From: an uncultured Eggerthellaceae bacterium
GTDB taxonomy: Bacteria > Actinomycetota > Coriobacteriia > Coriobacteriales > Eggerthellaceae
NCBI GenBank assembly: GCA_910589135.1
Contig: CAJUSL010000019.1
Location: 1 to 23,345, forward strand
Length of the DNA stretch: 23,345 nt
Direction of reading: 5' to 3'
Shown: positions 7,868-15,320 of the stretch, in pieces
Layout: every line of letters starts with the position of its first letter
How positions within the stretch are numbered: the stretch's first letter is position 1
Program-made: the position numbers and the translations under genes
Notes under the pieces: model-generated
Told to the model about the DNA's origin: nothing
The model's database searches: none
Seen by the model: the letters and a program-made list of their open reading frames with translations, nothing else

Positions 7868-10265
7868 CGTCTCCCCCTTCGGACGCAGGGGCGCAGTCCG
7901 CGGCTTCGGCGGAACCGCCTTCGGGCGCGCCTTCGGCAGGGACGGCCTTTCCACCCTCGCCGGCATCGCCGCCTTCGCCGCCCTCGCCGGCATCGCCATG
8001 CCCGCGGCGCGGCGCGGCGCCCTTCTCGCCCGCGGCGTACATGCCCAACAGCTTGTCGCCCGCCACGCCCCCGAGCCTCAGCTGCCGGCGCACGTTGAAG
8101 CGTAGCGTCTCCAGCACGACCAGGAACACGAACGCGGCAACCACCCAGGCGAGCCACACCGTGAGCAGCACCACTTTGGTCGCCGGCGTCAGCGCAAACA
8201 CGGCGACCAGCGCCACCGGCACCACGACGCCCAGCACGGCGGCGCCCCTCACGAGGCGCGGGTACCACTTCTCCAGCTTCTCGTAGCGGGCCGTCGCAGC
8301 GCTGCGGAACTCGTCCTGGTCGACGAGCAGCCGCACGACCTGCGAGGCGCGCTGCCGGCGCGCCGGAATCTCCACGCGCTCCCCGTTGAGGATGCCGCTT
8401 CGGCGCACCTGGCTGGCGACCATGCGGTTCACGTTGCCCGTCAGGGGCCGCACGAGGATGCCGACGAGCATGGCGGCCGCGAACATGAAGACAAGCACGC
8501 CCAGCGCCTCGGCGTAATGCGTTCCGTAGAAACCGAAGATGGCCTCGCGCATGGCGCCGATGCCGTACGTGAAGGGCAGAAGCGGGTAGACGGCCTGGAA
8601 GAAGCTCGAGGTCATCTCGATGGGATACAGCCCCGTCGCGCCCGGAATCTGCGCGAAGACCAGCACGATGCAGATGCCCTTGCCGATGTGCTGCAGCGTG
8701 ACGGACAGCGCGTAGATGATGCTGAGGTAGGAAAGCGACGCCACGGCGGAGGCGAAGAACAGCGCGGGCGGACTGGCTGCCTCGACGCCGATGGCCAGCA
8801 CGCCCGCCACGCACACCACGGCCTGCAGCACCGCGAGGATGGCGAACAGGAGGAACCGCCCGAGGTAACGCTGCGTGAGCGTCAGGCGGGGTATGCCCTC
8901 GCCGTCGACCTCCTGGCGCATGATCACCAGCAGCATGAACGCCCCGATCCAGAACGTCAGGTTCATGAACAGGGGCGCCATCGCCGACCCGTAGGCGTTC
9001 AGCTCGTACATCTGCTCGGTGACCACCTCGGTGGGCGAGCCCATGAACGACGCGATGCGCCCGGCGTCCAGGCCGTCCGCGCCGACCACGTTCGCGAACA
9101 GGTCGGCCTCGGAAAGCGAGAGCAGGTCGCCCTTGATGCCGTCCATGTCGGCATAGGCGCCGTCGAGCAGCCCCTCGGTCTGCGAAAGCGAGTCCGTGGC
9201 CGCGTCCAGCACGCCGTCCAGCCCGCCCAGGACGATGCCCAGCTCGTCGCTGGCCGCCTGCTGGCCCGCGATCGCGCCCGCAAGCGCGCCGGATGCCGAC
9301 CGCAGGGCGAACAGGGCGTTCCCGGCAGCCGGCAGGATGGCCCCGTCGAGCACCTGGGACACGCGCTCGGCCTGCTGCTTGAGCCGCTCGTAGTCCTCGG
9401 GCGGAATCAGCCCCTCGAGGTCGGCCAGCGCCTGCACGATGGCAGCGTGGGCCTCCATGGCCGCGTCCGAAAAGTCGGTCATCTTGTCGCCGGCGTCGTC
9501 GGCGGCCTGCTGCAGGCGGGGAATCTCCCCCGAAAGCGCCTCCAGCTTCGCGTCGGCCGACGCGCGGGTTCCCTCCGCTGCGCGTACGTCCGACTTCGCC
9601 GCGTCCGCGCCTTGCCGCACGCCCTCCACCGCGTCGCGCGCGTCCGATATCTTGGCGAGCGCCTCCTCCGCCTTCTGCAGGGCGGCGGAGGTGCCCTGCT
9701 CGACGGAGGCCCGCGCGTCGCTCACGGCAGCGTCGACGGACTGCGCCACCACGTCGCTCACCGTCGACACGAAGGCGGCGTTGATCGTCTCGTCCAGCGT
9801 GGTGGCGCCCGTGTCCGTGATCTTCGGCGCGACGGGCCCCGCCTTCTCGTTCACGTAGTACTCGATGTCGGGCGCGTCCGAGCCGCCGGAAACGAGCCCC
9901 AGCAGGCTCTTCGTGAAATCCTCGGGAATGACGAAGACCGCATAGCTCTCGCCCGACTGCAGATCGGCCATGGCGCTCTCGCGGTCGTCGAACTCCCAAC
10001 CCAGCTGCCCGTTCTCGGCCAGCTTCTGGACGATCTGGTCGCCCACGTCAAGCTCGCCCGTGAGCTCGGACGAGCCTCCCTCGTCCTGGTTCACCACGCC
10101 GACCCGCAGGTTGCCCGTGTCCTCGTACGGGTTCCAGAAGCCCAGCACGTTGTACCACGTGTACACCGACGGAAGCACCACGAGCGCCACGACCACCACC
10201 AGGGCGGCGGGAGTCTTCAGCAGGCGCAGCAAGTCGCGCCCCAACACGCGGAGGACGTTTTTCAC
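7860..10265 (-). CDS. YhgE/Pip-family membrane protein with C-terminal extension (first of tandem pair)
   Basis: An 801-residue paralogue of the neighbouring YhgE protein. The N-terminal helix (about 18-35) is followed by LPSVYTWYN and GNLRVGVVNQDEGG. The extracytoplasmic region holds EKAGPVAPKITDTG and a long coiled coil (about 175-400). The ABC-2-like domain (about 428-605) includes GLYPIEMTSSFFQAVYPLLP. It continues for about 190 residues past the normal end: a cytoplasmic stretch (about 610-670), a probable pair of extra helices (about 672-692 and 697-718) and a Gly/Glu/Ala tail with the nine-residue repeat GDAGEGG(E/K)(G/A). The GTG start at 10265 is supported by the conserved N-terminus and by the GTGA overlap with the flavoprotein gene upstream. 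Its TAA falls inside the start of the next YhgE gene. It probably forms a hetero-oligomer with its paralogue, but this is inference. Confidence 0.87.
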   Translation of the reverse strand: MKNVLRVLGRDLLRLLKTPAALVVVVALVVLPSVYTWYNVLGFWNPYEDTGNLRVGVVNQDEGGSSELTGELDVGDQIVQKLAENGQLGWEFDDRESAMADLQSGESYAVFVIPEDFTKSLLGLVSGGSDAPDIEYYVNEKAGPVAPKITDTGATTLDETINAAFVSTVSDVVAQSVDAAVSDARASVEQGTSAALQKAEEALAKISDARDAVEGVRQGADAAKSDVRAAEGTRASADAKLEALSGEIPRLQQAADDAGDKMTDFSDAAMEAHAAIVQALADLEGLIPPEDYERLKQQAERVSQVLDGAILPAAGNALFALRSASGALAGAIAGQQAASDELGIVLGGLDGVLDAATDSLSQTEGLLDGAYADMDGIKGDLLSLSEADLFANVVGADGLDAGRIASFMGSPTEVVTEQMYELNAYGSAMAPLFMNLTFWIGAFMLLVIMRQEVDGEGIPRLTLTQRYLGRFLLFAILAVLQAVVCVAGVLAIGVEAASPPALFFASAVASLSYLSIIYALSVTLQHIGKGICIVLVFAQIPGATGLYPIEMTSSFFQAVYPLLPFTYGIGAMREAIFGFYGTHYAEALGVLVFMFAAAMLVGILVRPLTGNVNRMVASQVRRSGILNGERVEIPARRQRASQVVRLLVDQDEFRSAATARYEKLEKWYPRLVRGAAVLGVVVPVALVAVFALTPATKVVLLTVWLAWVVAAFVFLVVLETLRFNVRRQLRLGGVAGDKLLGMYAAGEKGAAPRRGHGDAGEGGEGGDAGEGGKAVPAEGAPEGGSAEAADCAPASEGGDDA
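7954..7997. repeat. 27-bp tandem repeat inside the YhgE tail
   Basis: CCCTCGCCGGCATCGCC occurs at 7954-7970 and 7981-7997, a 27-bp period. On the coding (-) strand it encodes two copies of a nine-residue Gly/Ala/Glu unit in the C-terminal tail of the 801-residue YhgE protein. Such in-frame minisatellites can vary in copy number between strains. Confidence 0.6.
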
Positions 10266-12010
10266 GGACGCAGGTTCACCGCCTTCATGGACACGGGGAA
10301 GGCAGACGCCATCAGGGAATAGCGCAGGCACACCGCCTCGGCAACGCGCAGCCCGTCCACGGCCGCGCTCATGATGCCGCCGGCGTATCCCGCGCCCTCG
10401 CCTGCCGGGTATATGGCTGCCGCAGACACCGACTGCATCCCGTCGTCCTCGCGGACGACCTTCACCGGGCACGAGCTTCGCGCCTCGACGCCGCACACCA
10501 CGGCCTCGGGGTCGTCGAAGCCGCGCAGCTTGCGCCCCAGCTGCGGAAGCGCTTCCTCGATGGCCTGCGCGACGAAGCCCGGCAGGCACGCGCGCACGTC
10601 GCACCAGGCGACCTTGCGTGGGTACGACGGCTGTACCGTGCGACTGACGCTGCCCGACGCGTGCGCGAGGAAGTCGCCCACCGTCTGCACCGGCGCGGCG
10701 AAGTCGGCGTGCGCGCCCGCCCTGCCGGCGTCGAAGGCAGCGCGCTCCATGCGGCGCTGCAGGCGCACGCCTTCCAGCACGTCTTCGCCGGGAAGGTCCT
10801 CCGGATCCACCCCCACCAGCAGCGCGCTGTTGGCGTTGCGGCCGCTGCGGGCGTTGTCGCTCATGCCGTTCACGCACACGCCGCCGGCCTCGCTGGCCGC
10901 GGCCACCACCGTGCCGCCCGGGCACATGCAGAACGTGTAGACGCCGCGCCCGTCGCCGTTGTGCGCGACGAGCTTGTAGTCGGCCGGCCCCAGCGCCGGA
11001 TGGCCTGCCGCCGGGCCGTACTGCGCCGCGTCCACGTCGGTCTGCGCATGCTCGATGCGCACCCCCACGGCGAACGGCTTGCGCATCATGGCGATCCCCG
11101 CCTCGTGCAACATCGCCAGCGTGTCGCGCGCCGAGTGACCCGTCGCCACCACCAGCGCGCACGTCTCCAGGCGCGAGGCCTCGCCGGTGCGCACGTTCTC
11201 CAGGCGCACCTGCACCGTCGCGTCTCGCTCCGAAGCCGCCTCCCCGACGCCGGCAAGCTTCGTCGAGAAGGCGAACTCGCCTCCCGCCGCCTCGATGCGC
11301 GTCCGCAGGTTGCGCACCACCGCCGGCAGAAGGTCGGTGCCGATGTGCGGCTTCGCGTCCACCAGGATGTCCCGCGGCGCCCCGGCGCACACGAACGCCT
11401 CGAGCACGTGGCGGATGTGCGGGCTCTTCGTCCCGGTGTTCAGCTTCCCGTCCGAAAACGTGCCCGCTCCCCCTTCGCCGAACTGCACGTTCGATTCCGC
11501 GTCCAGCGGCCCTCCGGAGGCGAACGCCTCCACGTCGCGCAGCCGCTCCTCCACGGGACGCCCGCGCTCCACGACCAGCGGACGAAGGCCCGCCTCGGCA
11601 AGGTGGAGCGCGCAGAACAGCCCCGCCGGACCCGCGCCCACCACGACGGGCCGCAGGAACGCAGGAGCGCCGACGGCGGACGACAGGTCGAGCACGCGCA
11701 AGGGCGCCGGCGCTTCGAACGGCTTCGCGCGCACGCCCTTGGCCGGAGACGCCGCATCCGTCGATGCGAGGTCGGCGACCGCCGTCACGACGAAGTGGAC
11801 GTCCGTCTTCTTGCGGGCGTCCACGCTGCGCTTCGCCACCCGGAAGGTGCCCGGCGCAAGCTCGTCCGCATCGAGGGCGTACGCGGGCATGTCGTCGGCC
11901 AGACGCAGCTCGCAGCCGCACGCCGCCGAGACCTCGGCCGCAAGCAGCTCGCCGTTGCCGGGCAGCATGGCGTCGAGGGACGCCGCTATGTTCGAGAATT
12001 CGACCTTCAT
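10262..12010 (-). CDS. FAD-dependent oxidoreductase, COG2509-type
   Basis: A 582-residue flavoprotein of the uncharacterised FAD-dependent dehydrogenase group COG2509. An N-terminal domain of about 110 residues ends with the family stretch AKRSVDARKKTDVHFVV (59-75). The FAD-binding Rossmann motif VVVGAGPAGLFCAL lies at 122-135, followed by VVERG and the long signature QFGEGGAGTFSDGKLNTGTK. A second dinucleotide-type segment (ALVVATGHSARDT) follows, and the C-terminus carries AIYPAGEGAGYAGGIMSAAVDG, the usual flavin-closing motif. Substrate and electron acceptor are unknown for the group. It starts 4 nt after the HI0933-type gene and its TGA overlaps the GTG of the first YhgE gene, so it is translationally coupled to a membrane-protein gene, which is unusual for a soluble oxidoreductase. 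No clear ribosome binding site is seen, consistent with coupling. Confidence 0.87.
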   Translation of the reverse strand: MKVEFSNIAASLDAMLPGNGELLAAEVSAACGCELRLADDMPAYALDADELAPGTFRVAKRSVDARKKTDVHFVVTAVADLASTDAASPAKGVRAKPFEAPAPLRVLDLSSAVGAPAFLRPVVVGAGPAGLFCALHLAEAGLRPLVVERGRPVEERLRDVEAFASGGPLDAESNVQFGEGGAGTFSDGKLNTGTKSPHIRHVLEAFVCAGAPRDILVDAKPHIGTDLLPAVVRNLRTRIEAAGGEFAFSTKLAGVGEAASERDATVQVRLENVRTGEASRLETCALVVATGHSARDTLAMLHEAGIAMMRKPFAVGVRIEHAQTDVDAAQYGPAAGHPALGPADYKLVAHNGDGRGVYTFCMCPGGTVVAAASEAGGVCVNGMSDNARSGRNANSALLVGVDPEDLPGEDVLEGVRLQRRMERAAFDAGRAGAHADFAAPVQTVGDFLAHASGSVSRTVQPSYPRKVAWCDVRACLPGFVAQAIEEALPQLGRKLRGFDDPEAVVCGVEARSSCPVKVVREDDGMQSVSAAAIYPAGEGAGYAGGIMSAAVDGLRVAEAVCLRYSLMASAFPVSMKAVNLRP

Positions 12011-12014
12011 GGCG

Positions 12015-13253
12015 CTACGACACGCAGGCCCTCCCCGCCATGAGCCCGCTGGCGAACGCCCAGTGCAGGTTGTAGCCGCCGCACGGGCCGTCCACGTCCA
12101 GCGCCTCGCCGACCACGTGGAGGCCGCCCTGCGCCTTCGATTCGAGCGTTTCGGGGCGGAAGTCCTCCACGCAGAAGCCGCCGCGCCGAACCTGCGCGTG
12201 CTCCGCGTCTCCCGGGCCTTCCACCCTGGCGCGGAAGTCCTTGAGCTCGGCGACCAGCCGCATCGCGCGATCGGCGTCGGCCGTGCGGCCCCCGTCGATG
12301 CGCAGGCGCTTCAGCACCACGTCAGCCACCCGCGGCAACACCATGCCGCGCAAGAAGCCAGTGCAGTCGAGCGCCCCGCCTCCCACCTTCTGAAGCTGGC
12401 GCAGACGGCCTTCGGCGAAGGACCGCGCTTCCGCACCGGCGACGAAGGGCAAAAAGTCGACCGAGAGCTCGTCGCCCGGACGCGCATGCCGCGACAGGTT
12501 GAACGTGCAGATCCCCGACAGCCCGTACTTGCGGAACATCGCCTCGCCCGCCTCGCTCGCGACGATGCGCTCGTCGCGCAGCAGGCTCACGGTCGCCTTC
12601 GCGCGGATGTTGTCCAGCTCGCGCACGTCGGTCGACTCGGTGGCCAGCGCGCACAGCACAGGACGCTGCGGCTCGAACGCGAACCCGTCGGGCAGCATGC
12701 CTTGCGCCACCTTCCCACCGCAGGCCACCACCACCGCATCCGCGCGCTCGAGAACGCCGTCGCTCATGCGCAAGGTGAAGTGCCCTCCAGGCGCCGCGGG
12801 CACGTCAACCGCCGCGACGCGCGCCTCCAGGCATGCTTCAAAGGAGGCGGCTCCCCCTTCGGGCTGCAAGGCGCCTCGCAGCACGTCGAGCACGACCGAG
12901 GCCTTGTTGGCGAGCGGGTAGAGGCGTCCTTCGCCCTCCTCGCGGTACAGCATGCCGCGCTGCGCGAAGAACGCTGCCACGCCGTTGGGATGGACGCCCG
13001 CAGGGTACGCGCGCTCGAACGCCTCGAGTGCCTCGGCGACGAAGCCGGCGTTGCGGTAAAGGGAGGCGTCGATGGACGCGTTGGTGAAGTTGCACCTGCC
13101 GTTGCCCGTCGCAAGGACGGGCCGCCCGATGCGCTCGCCCGCCTCGAAGACGCGCACCGACGCGCCAAGCGCGGCCTTTCGCGCCGCGTCGAGCGCGCCC
13201 GCGGCGGCGGCAAGGCCCGCAGCCCCGCCTCCTATGATCGCGATTCGTTTCAT
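12015..13253 (-). CDS. HI0933/YhiN-family flavoprotein (BaiN-like)
   Basis: A 412-residue flavoprotein of the HI0933/YhiN family, the family of BaiN, proposed to reduce 3-oxo-delta bile-acid intermediates in gut Clostridia. The FAD motif IIGGGAAGLAAAAG is at 6-19. The family signature RIGRPVLATGNGRCNFTNA follows at 41-59, and HVVGEALDVDGPCGGYNL near the C-terminus closes the flavin site. Length is normal. I give the start MKRIAIIGGG at 13253. Two ATGs in the same frame at 13262 and 13259 would add three residues (MMP), and none has a good ribosome binding site. It heads a four-gene run with COG2509 and two YhgE genes. A terminator-like hairpin lies 8 nt before the upstream ATG. Substrate cannot be assigned from sequence; the bile-acid role is known only for a distant relative. 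Confidence 0.88.
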   Translation of the reverse strand: MKRIAIIGGGAAGLAAAAGALDAARKAALGASVRVFEAGERIGRPVLATGNGRCNFTNASIDASLYRNAGFVAEALEAFERAYPAGVHPNGVAAFFAQRGMLYREEGEGRLYPLANKASVVLDVLRGALQPEGGAASFEACLEARVAAVDVPAAPGGHFTLRMSDGVLERADAVVVACGGKVAQGMLPDGFAFEPQRPVLCALATESTDVRELDNIRAKATVSLLRDERIVASEAGEAMFRKYGLSGICTFNLSRHARPGDELSVDFLPFVAGAEARSFAEGRLRQLQKVGGGALDCTGFLRGMVLPRVADVVLKRLRIDGGRTADADRAMRLVAELKDFRARVEGPGDAEHAQVRRGGFCVEDFRPETLESKAQGGLHVVGEALDVDGPCGGYNLHWAFASGLMAGRACVS

Positions 13254-13270
13254 GGGCATCATGGTAGCGC

Positions 13271-13297
13271 AAAAAGGGAGGCCGCATGGGGCCTCCC
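13271..13297 (-). terminator. Terminator-like hairpin directly upstream of the flavoprotein start
   Basis: On the - strand, GGGAGGCC (13297-13290), a six-base loop and GGCCTCCC (13283-13276) form a perfect 8-bp stem followed by TTTTT (13275-13271), a textbook intrinsic terminator. The downstream gene's first possible ATG is at 13262, only 8 nt further on. The + strand has no T-run, so the orientation is clear. It may end an upstream - strand transcript or act as an attenuator for the flavoprotein-YhgE run. Confidence 0.65.
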
Positions 13298-13437
13298 TGT
13301 CAACGCAAGCGCGCGACGGAGGACGCTCGCCTTCGGCACATCCCGCATGAACAGGGAACGCATGACAACGGGGCGGAAGATGTTGCCACATGCGGGGGCG
13401 CAGCGATGGTCATGCAGCCACAGCAGCCCTTTCCTGG

Positions 13438-13475
13438 GCGCGATGCCAAAAATCCGGCCCGCTGTGGACAAAAAT
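13438..13475 (+). repeat. Inverted repeat, left arm, with DnaA-box-like sequence
   Basis: This arm matches the reverse complement of 13617-13654 over 38 positions: an 18-base identical block (GCGCGATGCCAAAAATCC), eight mostly different bases, and a 12-base identical block (GTGGACAAAAAT). Within it, 13463-13471 read on the - strand is TTGTCCACA, identical to the preferred DnaA box known from Streptomyces. The A-runs stand out against the GC-rich surroundings. Confidence 0.8.
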
Positions 13476-13521
13476 CGGCATTTTTTGCGGCGATTCGAAG
13501 GGAAAACCAGTCGATGTCGAA

Positions 13522-13555
13522 AACGCGTCTACAAGAAGCCCCAGGTAGAGGCGTT
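13522..13555. other. Central hairpin between the inverted-repeat arms
   Basis: AACGCGTCTAC (13522-13532) pairs with GTAGAGGCGTT (13545-13555) over 11 positions with one G-G mismatch and a 12-base loop. On the - strand the stem runs into TTTTC, so it could be a weak terminator about 150 nt after the AGCS stop codon. Confidence 0.4.
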
Positions 13556-13616
13556 ATCGCAATATAAGCGCTGTGCGAAAAACGACCGAAGACGCCCCAA
13601 AGGCACGACTTCCGCA

Positions 13617-13654
13617 ATTTTTGTCCACGACGGCTTGGATTTTTGGCATCGCGC
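13617..13654 (-). repeat. Inverted repeat, right arm
   Basis: Reverse-complement partner of 13438-13475, with 18-base and 12-base identical blocks flanking a variable octamer. The DnaA-box-like segment here is TTGTCCACG (13621-13629), one base off the actinobacterial consensus. The arms are about 140 bp apart, too far for a simple cruciform but suitable for paired protein sites or two insertions of a dispersed repeat. Confidence 0.8.
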
Positions 13655-13702
13655 GGCAAACGCTGCGCCCTGATGCGTCGAAGGCGGACGTCCCCCGCCG
13701 CG

Positions 13703-15133
13703 CTACTTGGTGTCCAGCTGCGGAATGGGGCCGTCGTCCACCTCGTCCAGATGGCCGTCGTAGACGTAGTGCTTGGTCTCGCGGGCAATCAGCGTGCTGA
13801 GCAGCAGCACGCAGACGATGTTGGGCACGGCCATGAGGGCGTTGGTGATGTCGGACACGGTCCAGGCAATGCCGCCGATGCCGACGGCGCCCAAGAAGGC
13901 GATCAGGATGTACACCACCTGGTAGGGCACGACCGCGCGCCTGCCGAACAGGTAGGTGATGCAGCGGTTGCCGTAGTACGACCAGCCCAGCGTCGTGGTG
14001 AACGCGAACAGGATCATGCCGAGCACCAGGATGATGGGCCCGATCACGGGAATCTCGCCGAACGCCGCCGAGGTGAGCTCGGCGCCCTTGGTGATGGTCT
14101 CGGCCGAGATGCCCGTCATGATCTCGCCGTTGGCAAGCATCGTGGAGACCAGCACGAGCCCCGTCAGCAGGCAGATGACCACCGTGTCCCAGAACGTGCC
14201 CGTCATGGACACGAGCGCCTGGCGCGCCGGGTTGCGGGTGGATGCGGCCGCCGCGACGATCGGGGCCGACCCCAGGCCGGACTCGTTCGAGAACAGGCCG
14301 CGGGCGCAGCCGAACTGCAGCGCGATCATGAGCGTGGACCCCAGCGCGCCGCCCATCACGGCCTGCGGGTCGAACGCCCCCACCACGATGGCCTCGAACG
14401 CGGGCAGGATCCACTGCCAGTTGATGCACAGGATGACCAGGCTCCCCACCGCGTAGCAGACGGTCATGAACGGCACCAGCTTCTCGCACACGCGCGAGAT
14501 GACCTTGACGCCGCCGAACACCACCAGCGAAAGCAGCACCGCAATGGCCACGCCGACGGCCCAGGCAGGACATCCCTCGATGTTGGTCGTGATGACCTCG
14601 CACATCGCCTCCGACTGCACGGCGGCGCCGATGCCGAACGACGCGATGGCGGCGAACAGGGCGAACAGCACGGCGCCCAGCCTGGCCCACCACGGGGTGC
14701 TTCCGTCCTTGCGCGCGAACCCGCGCTCCCAGGCGTACATCGCGCCGCCCAGCATGTTGCCGTTGTGGTCCTTCACGCGGTACTTCACCGAGACGAACGT
14801 CTCGGAATACTTGGTCGCGATGCCGAAGATGCCGGTCATCCACATCCAGAACACGGCCCCCGGGCCACCCGCCAGGATGGCGGTGCCCACGCCCACGATG
14901 TTGCCCGTTCCGATGGTGGCCGAAAGCGCGGTGCACAGGGCGCCGAACTGGCTGATGTCGCCGGGCGCGTTCGGGTCCTTGCTGACCGACAGCTTGATGG
15001 CCGTGGGCAGCTTCCTCTGGACGAACCCGGTGCGCACCGTCAGGAACACGTGCGCTCCCAGCAGAATGACCAGCATGGGCACGCCCCACACCAGCGAGTC
15101 GATCAGGTTCACTACCTCGACAACCGTATCCAT
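13703..15133 (-). CDS. Alanine/glycine:cation symporter, AGCS family
   Basis: A 476-residue sodium (or proton):amino-acid symporter of the AGCS family, with about ten to eleven membrane helices importing alanine, glycine or related amino acids. The family signatures are present: the N-terminal GVPMLVILLGAHVFLTVRTGF, the ALSATIGTGNIVGVGTAILAGGPGAVFWMW region that forms the substrate and cation site, KYSETFVSVKYR, and ARGLFSNESGLGSAPIVAAAA. Length is normal. Two starts compete, ATG at 15139 and ATG at 15133. I prefer 15133 because GAGAGG then lies about six bases upstream. The frame extends to 15223 but that part has no similarity. It is a single-gene unit, divergent from the EcfA gene, with a TATACT -10 about 75 bp upstream. 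I see no glycine riboswitch in the leader. Confidence 0.93.
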   Translation of the reverse strand: MDTVVEVVNLIDSLVWGVPMLVILLGAHVFLTVRTGFVQRKLPTAIKLSVSKDPNAPGDISQFGALCTALSATIGTGNIVGVGTAILAGGPGAVFWMWMTGIFGIATKYSETFVSVKYRVKDHNGNMLGGAMYAWERGFARKDGSTPWWARLGAVLFALFAAIASFGIGAAVQSEAMCEVITTNIEGCPAWAVGVAIAVLLSLVVFGGVKVISRVCEKLVPFMTVCYAVGSLVILCINWQWILPAFEAIVVGAFDPQAVMGGALGSTLMIALQFGCARGLFSNESGLGSAPIVAAAASTRNPARQALVSMTGTFWDTVVICLLTGLVLVSTMLANGEIMTGISAETITKGAELTSAAFGEIPVIGPIILVLGMILFAFTTTLGWSYYGNRCITYLFGRRAVVPYQVVYILIAFLGAVGIGGIAWTVSDITNALMAVPNIVCVLLLSTLIARETKHYVYDGHLDEVDDGPIPQLDTK

Positions 15134-15205
15134 TCCCATCCTCTCGCAGGCCGCATCGCGCGGCGTCGATGCCTGTTCTGCCGAAGCCGCGCTCCAGCAT
15201 GCCAA

Positions 15206-15211
15206 AGTATA
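15206..15211 (-). promoter_or_regulatory. Putative -10 element of the AGCS gene
   Basis: TATACT on the - strand, embedded in an AT-rich island (AATATATACTTT) in GC-rich DNA, gives a leader of about 65 nt before the ATG at 15133. No good -35 hexamer is seen at 16-18 bp. Confidence 0.45.
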
Positions 15212-15235
15212 TATTCGGCACATCGGGACGAATGT

Positions 15236-15241
15236 TACTAT
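15236..15241 (+). promoter_or_regulatory. Putative -10 element of the EcfA gene
   Basis: TACTAT on the + strand with TTCGGC 16 bp upstream as a weak -35 candidate. It lies back to back with the AGCS promoter and about 80 bp before the EcfA start. Confidence 0.3.
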
Positions 15242-15320
15242 TGTCGAAACTCGCGTGAACGGCGCGCCCGGCCGCGGGCTTCGGTGCGCCCATCCCGAAC
15301 AGGAGGAACCTTCGAAGCCG

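Larger units (their letters stand above)
13254..13702. other. 449-bp non-coding region between flavoprotein and AGCS genes
   Basis: No convincing gene is present on either strand; short frames here lack ribosome binding sites. The region is less GC-rich than its surroundings. From the flavoprotein side it holds a terminator-like hairpin, the left inverted-repeat arm, a central hairpin and the right arm. A - strand frame of up to 70 codons (TTG at 13471) ends in a TGA that overlaps the ATG at 13262 (ATGA), but I judge it uncertain. The - strand promoter for the flavoprotein run should lie here, yet no convincing -35/-10 pair is visible. Confidence 0.6.

Noticed and set aside
8517..10322. 601-codon + strand frame opposite the first YhgE gene
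   Set aside because: Composition is His/Arg/Gln-rich with no motif; the - strand has an unambiguous YhgE product.
13259..13471. 70-codon - strand frame upstream of the flavoprotein gene, ending in an ATGA overlap
   Set aside because: TTG start inside the repeat arm, no ribosome binding site at it or at the internal ATGs, and no recognisable protein; kept only as a possible leader peptide in the attenuator finding.
13438..13654. Replication origin (oriC) at the DnaA-box-like repeats
   Set aside because: Only two boxes (one imperfect), no box cluster and no dnaA, dnaN, gyrB, rpmH or parAB nearby.
15134..15320. Glycine riboswitch before the AGCS symporter
   Set aside because: AGCS genes often carry one, but I see no tandem aptamer cores in this leader, which is only about 65 nt from the likely start site.
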